Source of the DNA: Actinomycetota bacterium
GTDB taxonomy: Bacteria; Actinomycetota; Acidimicrobiia; Acidimicrobiales; MedAcidi-G1
Assembly (NCBI GenBank): GCA_014381945.1
Contig: JACNKQ010000020.1
Location: 1 to 52,607 of the forward strand
Length of the DNA stretch: 52,607 bases
Reading direction: 5' to 3'
In this document: positions 47,587 through 52,607 of the stretch, piece after piece
How the letters are laid out: every line of letters starts with the position of its first letter
How positions within the stretch are numbered: position 1 is the stretch's first letter
Translations under genes and position numbers: made by a program
Notes under the pieces: generated by a model
The model's input: only the letters and a program-made list of their open reading frames with translations
What the model was told of the DNA's origin: nothing
Databases searched by the model: none

Positions 47587-48159
47587 CTACCAGAGGCCGG
47601 TTGCCAGCCCTGCTGCAAGGGTGGCGCCCAGGTCCCTTGCAGCCGTCAGGTGTTTCTCGGTGAGCTCACCGGCGGCGATCACCGGCGGCACCACCTCGTT
47701 CCATCCCAGGCCGGTGGTAAGCGGGGTCACCGCCGCCACCGCACCGTCCCCGCCGCCACCGGCACGCACCGCCAGCCCGTACGGTCGCCCCCGGGTGTGT
47801 TCGAGGCAGGGGTAGTAGACGGTGTCGAAGAAGTGCTTCAAGGCTCCCGACATGTACCCGAAGTTCTCGGGCGTTGCAAGAATGAGCCCATCGGCGGCCA
47901 GCACGTCGTCGACTCCGGCATCCAGGGCCTTGAGCGAAACCACCTCGACGCCCTGTATCGAAGGGTCGGTTGCCCCTTCGAGGATCGCCTCGACCAGGGA
48001 CTCCGCTCCTCCCGTGGCAGAGTGCCAGACGACGAGGAGGCGCGGCGCTGGATCAGAAGTGATGTGGAAAGTCCGACCAGTCGGGGGAGCGCTTCTCGAG
48101 GAATGCGTCGCGCCCTTCGGTCGCCTCGTCGGTGCCGTAGGCGAGGCGCGTGGCCTCAC
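47587..48159 (-). CDS. flavodoxin-fold NADPH-dependent FMN reductase-like protein, start uncertain
   Basis: The conserved part begins at PRLLVVWHSATGGAESL (about 48042) and includes the flavin loop ATPENFGYMSGALKHFFDTVYYPC and the Gly-rich VRAGGGGDGA. It probably binds FMN and handles quinone or flavin reduction. The only standard start codon is GTG 48159, deep inside menB, which adds about 38 unlikely residues. Between the menB stop and the conserved region there is no ATG, GTG or TTG in frame; an ATC at 48063-48061 is the nearest non-canonical option. It is clearly coupled to menB by overlap. Confidence 0.75.
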   Translation of the reverse strand: MRPRASPTAPTRRPKGATHSSRSAPPTGRTFHITSDPAPRLLVVWHSATGGAESLVEAILEGATDPSIQGVEVVSLKALDAGVDDVLAADGLILATPENFGYMSGALKHFFDTVYYPCLEHTRGRPYGLAVRAGGGGDGAVAAVTPLTTGLGWNEVVPPVIAAGELTEKHLTAARDLGATLAAGLATGLW

Positions 48160-48973
48160 CGGCGAACACCTGCTGACCGATCAGCCCGTCGTCGATCATG
48201 TTGAAGGCGAACTTGAGCATCCGTTGGGCAGTGGGGCTCTTGGCGTTGATCGCCGCCGCCCACTCCAGCGCCACCGCCTCGAGGTCGGCGTGGTCGACCA
48301 CCTCGTTCACCATGCCCAGGTTGTGGGCCTGCTCGGCCGTGTATTCCCGACCCAGGAAGAAGACCTCCCTGGCGAACTTCTGTCCGATCTGGCGGGCCAG
48401 GTAGGCCGAGCCGAAGCCACCGTCGAAACTGGCCACGTCGGCGTCCGTCTGCTTGAAGCGGGCGTGCTCGCGGCTGGCCAGGGTGAGGTCGCACACGACG
48501 TGGAGGCTGTGGCCTCCACCGGCCGCCCACCCGGGCACCACGGCGATCACGACCTTGCCCATGAACCTGATGAGACGCTGCACCTCGAGGATGTGGAGCC
48601 GTCCCGTGAGCGCCGGATCCACGCTCTCGCCAGTCTCGCCCTCGGCATAGCGGTACCCGTCGCTGCCCCGGATGCGCTGGTCTCCACCCGAGCAGAAGGC
48701 CCAGCCGCCGTCTCTGGGCGACGGCCCGTTGCCCGTGAGCAGGATCGTGCCGACATCGGTCGCCATGCGGGCGTGGTCGAGCGTGCGGAAGAGTTCGTCG
48801 ACGGTCCGGGGCCGGAATGCGTTGCGCACCTCCGGCCGGTCGAAGGCGATGCGAACCGTCCCCCGGTCGGCGTCACTGCGGCCACGGTGGTAGGTGATGT
48901 CCGACAGTTCGAACCCGGCGACGGGCTCCCAACGGTCGGGGTCGAAGACCTCGGACACCCCGGTTGTCGACAT
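48053..48973 (-). CDS. menB: 1,4-dihydroxy-2-naphthoyl-CoA synthase
   Basis: Crotonase that closes the second ring in menaquinone synthesis. The 306-aa sequence contains the MenB signatures GGWAFCSGGDQRIRG, RLHILEVQRLIR, VIAVVPGWAAGGGHSLHVVCD (split), FKQTDADVASFDGGFGSAYLA and the C-terminal AYGTDEATEGRDAFLEKRSPDWS. These distinguish it from generic enoyl-CoA hydratases. The long N-terminus matches actinobacterial MenB. GGAGGG precedes ATG 48973, and a TAGGCT -10 element lies just upstream. It shows that the organism uses menaquinone, the expected partner of the NrfD complex. Confidence 0.95.
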   Translation of the reverse strand: MSTTGVSEVFDPDRWEPVAGFELSDITYHRGRSDADRGTVRIAFDRPEVRNAFRPRTVDELFRTLDHARMATDVGTILLTGNGPSPRDGGWAFCSGGDQRIRGSDGYRYAEGETGESVDPALTGRLHILEVQRLIRFMGKVVIAVVPGWAAGGGHSLHVVCDLTLASREHARFKQTDADVASFDGGFGSAYLARQIGQKFAREVFFLGREYTAEQAHNLGMVNEVVDHADLEAVALEWAAAINAKSPTAQRMLKFAFNMIDDGLIGQQVFAGEATRLAYGTDEATEGRDAFLEKRSPDWSDFPHHF

Positions 48974-48998
48974 CGCAGCCCTCCTGTCGTCGCCCGGG

Positions 48999-49004
48999 AG
49001 CCTA
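48999..49004 (-). promoter_or_regulatory. -10 element (TAGGCT) for menB
   Basis: Minus-strand TAGGCT lies 25 nt upstream of ATG 48973; the short leader contains GGAGGG. Confidence 0.4.
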
Positions 49005-49036
49005 TGCCCGAGGGGTCACTGCGGCATCAGCAGACC

Positions 49037-49042
49037 TACGAT
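49037..49042 (+). promoter_or_regulatory. -10 element (TACGAT) for the SRPBCC-sulfatase operon
   Basis: TACGAT lies 22 nt upstream of ATG 49065, leaving a short leader with GGAGGAGAG directly before the start codon. Confidence 0.4.
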
Positions 49043-49064
49043 CCGACCGACCGGAGGAGAGAGC

Positions 49065-49493
49065 ATGGTCACCGTCGCAGAGGAGATCACGATCGACGCA
49101 CCGGCCGACGAGGTTTGGGCGGTGGTCGCCGCCCCCGAGCGACAGGCCGAGTGGTTTCCGGGTATGAAGACGTCATCGGTCGACGGCAACGTGCGTACGA
49201 TCGGCACTGCTGCAGGCGGAATGCTCCTCGAGGAGATCCTCTGCATAGACCACGAGCGCCGCCGCTTCGAATACCGCATCACCGGGCCAATGCAGTTCGA
49301 GCACCACCTCGGCAGCATCGAGGTCGAAGACGTGGGGGGGGCCACACGTGTCGTCTATGGCCAGGAACTCGAGCCGACGGCGCTGACGTACGTGCTCGGA
49401 GCAGCGATACGCGACGCCCTGATCGGGCTCAAGGCCCTGCTCGAGACGGGCACCACCTCGCGGGGCTGGGACCCCGGGGAGGCCGCCTCATGA
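49065..49493 (+). CDS. SRPBCC (polyketide cyclase/START-like) family protein
   Basis: A 142-aa helix-grip domain protein with the typical start VAEEITIDAPADEVWAVVAAPERQAEWFPGM (split) and the strand FEYRITGPMQFEHHLGSIEVED. The family binds hydrophobic ligands in a central cavity and rarely shows clear catalytic motifs. ATG 49065 is fixed by a strong GGAGGAGAG site. Its stop overlaps the sulfatase ATG by 4 nt, so it may bind or deliver the sulfatase's substrate or product. This is inferred from coupling only. Confidence 0.85.
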   Translation: MVTVAEEITIDAPADEVWAVVAAPERQAEWFPGMKTSSVDGNVRTIGTAAGGMLLEEILCIDHERRRFEYRITGPMQFEHHLGSIEVEDVGGATRVVYGQELEPTALTYVLGAAIRDALIGLKALLETGTTSRGWDPGEAAS

Positions 49494-51043
49494 CGAGGCG
49501 CATCCTGTTCGTCACGACCGACCAGCAGCGCTACGACGCCCTGGGTTGCAACGGCGGGCAGGTGGCCCGCACCCCGGTGCTCGACCGGCTCGCCGCCGAG
49601 GGCGTCCGCTACGAGCGGGCCCATCCCCAGAACGTTGTCTGCATGCCCTCCCGGGCGACGATCGTGACCGGCCGACACGTTCGCAACCACGGTGTCTGGA
49701 TGAACGGCGTGCCCCTGGAGCCCGACTCACCGACGGTGGCCCAGGTGCTTCTCGATGCAGGCTGGCGGACCGGCCTCTTTGGCAAGGCCCACTTCGAGCC
49801 GTTCCTCGATCCGTTCCTGCGCCAGGCGGAGAACCGCATCGGGGTGTCCGGCACAACCGACCTCGATGGTGCACCGCACCGGGGATTCGAGCACCTCGAG
49901 TTCGCCGGACACGGGGCGGTGGGCCTGTTGCACCACGGCCGGTGGATGCGTGCCGAGCACCCTGAGCACCTCTTCGACTTCTACCCGGTGCTCGACATGA
50001 GCCTCGAGGTGAACACCGCCGGGGGCGGCGACTCGGGTGCCCCGCAGGTCCACCACAACCCCGTTCCCCGCGACCTCTACCACACCGACTGGGTCGCTGA
50101 TCGGGCCCTCGCCTGGCTGGATGGCCTCGACGACGACGAGGACTGGTTCTGCTGGCTGAGCTTCCCGGACCCGCACCACCCCTGGGACCCGCCCGTGTCC
50201 GAGCTGCACCGGGTGCCGTGGAGAGACCTGGACCTGCCCGGGGGCTACCCGCAGGACCGGGGTGAACGCGAGGCACGACTCGACGCCAAGGGCGCCCATT
50301 GGCGCCTCTGGTACGACGGCGACCTGGTCTCGAACTACGAGGCACCCGCCCACTGGGTGCCGGCAACCCTCACGGCCGATCAGGTCCGCGAGGTCAACGC
50401 CATGGCCCACATAGAAAACGAGCTGATCGACGAGGCCCTCGGCCGTGTCCTGGACCGGATCGGGCAGCGGGGGTGGGGCGACGACCTCGACGTGCTCTAT
50501 ACGACCGACCACGGCGAGTTCCAGGGCGACCACGGCCTGCTGTTCAAGGGCCCCTACCACGTCGATGCGCTCATGCGCCTGCCGATGCTGTGGAGGCCCT
50601 CACCGGCGGGTGACCCTGCCGGTGGCGCCGTTGTCGCCTCGCCCGTGGGCCTGCTCGACCTGGCGCCCACCTTCTGTGCGATCGCCGGCTTGGAAGTCCC
50701 GGAGTGGATGGACGGCATACCGCTCCCGCGGGACGAAGCGGAAGCCGCCGCACAGGGAAGGGAGAGCGTCCTGACCGAATGGGACAGCACCCATCCAGAC
50801 GGAACGGAGGTGCACCTCCAGAGCATCTACCGCTACGGCCTGCTCTGCACCCGGTACGAGGCGGGCACCTGCCACGACGGCACCGAAGGCGAACTGTTCG
50901 ACCTGTCGGAGGACCCCGTGCAGGCGGTCAACCTGTGGAACGACCCGGATCGGCGGGCGCTGCGAGACGATCTGGTCGATGACCTGGATGCGAGCCTGCC
51001 TCCCCGCCCCGTGGTGGCCCGTCGGGTCGAAGCGCCTGTCTGA
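49490..51043 (+). CDS. type I sulfatase (CxPSR class)
   Basis: A 517-aa cytoplasmic-looking sulfatase. The formylglycine site is C51-M-P-S-R55 (NVVCMPSRATIVTGRH); D11 in FVTTDQQRYDALG is a metal ligand, and TTDHGEFQGDHGLLFKGP gives the second Asp-His pair. It resembles choline-sulfatase/iduronate-sulfatase-type enzymes (CMPSRA, DQQRYDALGCNG). With the quaternary-amine genes in the window, choline sulfate is an attractive but unproven substrate. No anaerobic sulfatase-maturase or formylglycine-generating enzyme is found here. Translationally coupled to the SRPBCC gene. Confidence 0.9.
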   Translation: MTRRILFVTTDQQRYDALGCNGGQVARTPVLDRLAAEGVRYERAHPQNVVCMPSRATIVTGRHVRNHGVWMNGVPLEPDSPTVAQVLLDAGWRTGLFGKAHFEPFLDPFLRQAENRIGVSGTTDLDGAPHRGFEHLEFAGHGAVGLLHHGRWMRAEHPEHLFDFYPVLDMSLEVNTAGGGDSGAPQVHHNPVPRDLYHTDWVADRALAWLDGLDDDEDWFCWLSFPDPHHPWDPPVSELHRVPWRDLDLPGGYPQDRGEREARLDAKGAHWRLWYDGDLVSNYEAPAHWVPATLTADQVREVNAMAHIENELIDEALGRVLDRIGQRGWGDDLDVLYTTDHGEFQGDHGLLFKGPYHVDALMRLPMLWRPSPAGDPAGGAVVASPVGLLDLAPTFCAIAGLEVPEWMDGIPLPRDEAEAAAQGRESVLTEWDSTHPDGTEVHLQSIYRYGLLCTRYEAGTCHDGTEGELFDLSEDPVQAVNLWNDPDRRALRDDLVDDLDASLPPRPVVARRVEAPV

Positions 51044-51054
51044 ACCCGGGGGTC

Positions 51055-52607
51055 CTACTCGACGGCGAGGTCGACCTCGAGGGCGCCCGACCCGATGAGG
51101 CGCTCGACCTCGTCCGGATCCATGCCCAGGTCCCCTATGCAGATGCTGCGTGTGTGCTCACCGAGACCCGGCGCAGGCCCGAGGAAGGGATCGGCCATCA
51201 CCGTGCCGCGGAAGCAGGGGCCGTCGAGGGTGATCGTCCCGATCGGCTTCTGTTCGATATCCGGGAAGAAGCCGCGCCCCTGGAGGTGCGGGTCCTCCAA
51301 CTGTTCGGCAACGGTGAGCACAGGGGCCGCCGGCACGCCGTGTGCCTGGCAGGCATCGGCCACCTCGGTTGCTGTGAGGGTGGCCGTCCAACCAGCAACC
51401 CCATCGTTCAACTCGTCTCGACAGGCCAGTCTGTCGAGGGCAGCAGCGAAGCGCTCATCGTCGGCCCAGTCCGGGTCGCCCATCGCCCGGCGCAGCGACC
51501 GCCAGTCTGCGTCGTCGCGAACACACACGACGCACCAGCGCTCCTCGCCCGCACACGGGAACACGCCCCAGGGGGCCCCACGAAGCGAGTCGTTGCCCAT
51601 CGGCCGCACCGAACCGGGTGCCAGCCCCTCGGCGAGGAAGAGGTCGCCTAGGGTCGCCATGAGCGCCTCGACCTGGGCGATCTCGACATGTGCCCCGCCC
51701 CGCCCCCGATTCCGGGCGAACAGCGCAGCGGTGGCGAACAGGGCGCAGACCCTTCCAGCCAGATGGTCGGGGTGAATCGCCGGACTGCCGGGCGGCGGAT
51801 CGCCGTCGTCGAAGTTCCAGAGCCAGCTCAGGCCACCGACGCTCTGGATGGTCGGCCCGTAGCCGCTCCAGTCGGCGAACGGACCACGACTGCCCATGAG
51901 TTGGCTGCTCACCATTATCAGGTCCGGGTTGATCTCGGTGAGGTCCTCATAGGAGAGGCCCAGGTCGGCCATCGTGCCCGTCGAGTTGTTCTCGATCACG
52001 ACATCGGCATGCCGCACCAGCTCGCGCACGACGGCGATCCCCTCCGGGTGCTTGAGGTTCGCCCCGAAGCCACGCTTGCTTCGGCTCGACGAGGCGAAGG
52101 CAGGCGTCATCTCGCCTCCCAGGACGACGCGGATGAAGTCCGGGTAGGTACGGCTCTCGACCTTGACCACATCGGCGCCGTACTCGGCGAGCATCCGGCC
52201 ACACTCCACGCCGACACCGCCGTGCCCGAAGTCGATGACCCGCAGCCCGGCGAGCGGCAGGGGAGCGGGGTCGGCCGGATCGACGGGGCCGACCGGTCCC
52301 GAACCGCTGAACGCCGCCTCGTGTTCGTCGAGCGCCGGTGACCGGAAGTTGTAACCGCACCGCAGGCCGTCGATCTCACCGAAACCGGCCATCGTCGGAC
52401 CTGACACGCCCGGGGCCACCTCCACCTCGGGAAAGCTGTGGCGCGCCGCGAAGTGCCCGCTCTCCAGCACCTCGGCGGCCTCGAGCATCGGCAGGGCTAC
52501 TATCCCCCTCCGCTGGGCTTCGATGGAGCCCTCGATCTTGGGCCGATCGGCCCAGTGCTCCAGGAACAGCGGGTTCAGCACGTCCAGGTTCATGAGGCGG
52601 CTGAAGG
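51055..52607 (-). CDS. CaiB/BaiF family III CoA-transferase, tandem-domain, 5' end cut by window edge
   Basis: The frame stays open to the right edge. An ATG at 52593 is available, but the first ~100 residues (SIEAQRRGIVALPMLEAAEV ... FRSPALDEHEAAF) look like the end of one family III domain: the sequence has the alternating pattern of the C-terminal part that precedes a second domain start. A complete domain follows from PLAGLRVIDFGHGGVGVECGRMLAEYGADVVKVE (split), with the catalytic-region ESRTYPDFIR and a C-terminus HGVPAAPVLTVAEQL. This implies a two-domain fusion whose first domain lies outside the window. It would transfer CoA between carboxylic acids. Carnitine CoA-transferase is one family member. 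Confidence 0.85.
   Translation of the reverse strand, partial: FSRLMNLDVLNPLFLEHWADRPKIEGSIEAQRRGIVALPMLEAAEVLESGHFAARHSFPEVEVAPGVSGPTMAGFGEIDGLRCGYNFRSPALDEHEAAFSGSGPVGPVDPADPAPLPLAGLRVIDFGHGGVGVECGRMLAEYGADVVKVESRTYPDFIRVVLGGEMTPAFASSSRSKRGFGANLKHPEGIAVVRELVRHADVVIENNSTGTMADLGLSYEDLTEINPDLIMVSSQLMGSRGPFADWSGYGPTIQSVGGLSWLWNFDDGDPPPGSPAIHPDHLAGRVCALFATAALFARNRGRGGAHVEIAQVEALMATLGDLFLAEGLAPGSVRPMGNDSLRGAPWGVFPCAGEERWCVVCVRDDADWRSLRRAMGDPDWADDERFAAALDRLACRDELNDGVAGWTATLTATEVADACQAHGVPAAPVLTVAEQLEDPHLQGRGFFPDIEQKPIGTITLDGPCFRGTVMADPFLGPAPGLGEHTRSICIGDLGMDPDEVERLIGSGALEVDLAVE

Noticed and set aside
47822-49489. Long forward frame leading into the second sulfatase
   Set aside because: It is antisense to menB and overlaps SRPBCC in another frame; the sulfatase N-terminus is clear at 49490.

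Overview
The window reads as a GC-rich, gene-dense chromosomal segment of an actinobacterium-like heterotroph. Support for this comes from a menB of the long actinobacterial type, a DUF385/Ddn-like deazaflavin (F420) nitroreductase, many GTG starts, many 4-nt stop/start overlaps and several apparently leaderless promoters. A marine or host-associated Acidimicrobiia-like lineage would fit the gene content, but that is an inference. I saw no rRNA, tRNA, CRISPR array, phage gene or transposase. No gap between genes exceeds about 205 bp.

Layout. 1-6.2 kb: AtzA/TrzN-type amidohydrolase and an aldehyde dehydrogenase (operon), a two-subunit sulfopyruvate-decarboxylase-like enzyme on the other strand, and adenine deaminase. 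6.3-10.6 kb: a three-subunit complex-iron-sulfur-molybdoenzyme (MopB + ferredoxin + NrfD). 10.7-16.1 kb: a xanthine/aldehyde-oxidase-type molybdenum hydroxylase (three subunits) coupled to a HAD hydrolase, with a PhyH dioxygenase upstream. 16.2-18.8 kb: a Cys/Met-metabolism PLP enzyme and an in-frame chimera of an MttB-like methyltransferase with the C-terminal part of an enoyl-CoA hydratase. 19.0-25.7 kb: PhyH, maleate-isomerase-like, M24 peptidase, a secreted lipoprotein protease, an alpha/beta hydrolase and a second aldehyde dehydrogenase. 25.6-32.1 kb: GH20-like glycosidase, sulfatase, small membrane proteins, F420 enzyme, YciI protein, hydrolase. 32.2-41.9 kb: MFS transporter, hotdog thioesterase, amidase, heterotetrameric sarcosine oxidase (soxBDAG) and a Rieske oxygenase of the glycine-betaine/carnitine type. 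42.0-47.6 kb: upp, polysaccharide deacetylase, AlkB, PhyH, acyltransferase, a zinc-type ABC ATPase with a candidate Zur box, and a TauD-family dioxygenase. 47.6-52.6 kb: menB with a flavodoxin-like gene, SRPBCC + sulfatase, and a tandem-domain family III CoA-transferase cut by the right edge.

How it fits together. The common thread is catabolism of small organic nitrogen and sulfur compounds: quaternary amines (Rieske oxygenase, sarcosine oxidase, MttB-like domain, thioesterase), sulfated or sulfonated substrates (two sulfatases, the sulfopyruvate-decarboxylase pair, the TauD-like enzyme), purine-like rings (adenine deaminase, amidohydrolase, molybdenum hydroxylase) and aldehydes. Five Fe(II)/2-oxoglutarate-type oxygenases occur in 52 kb. 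Electrons could pass to menaquinone, since menB is present. Short tandem repeats with 9-15 bp periods recur at gene ends.
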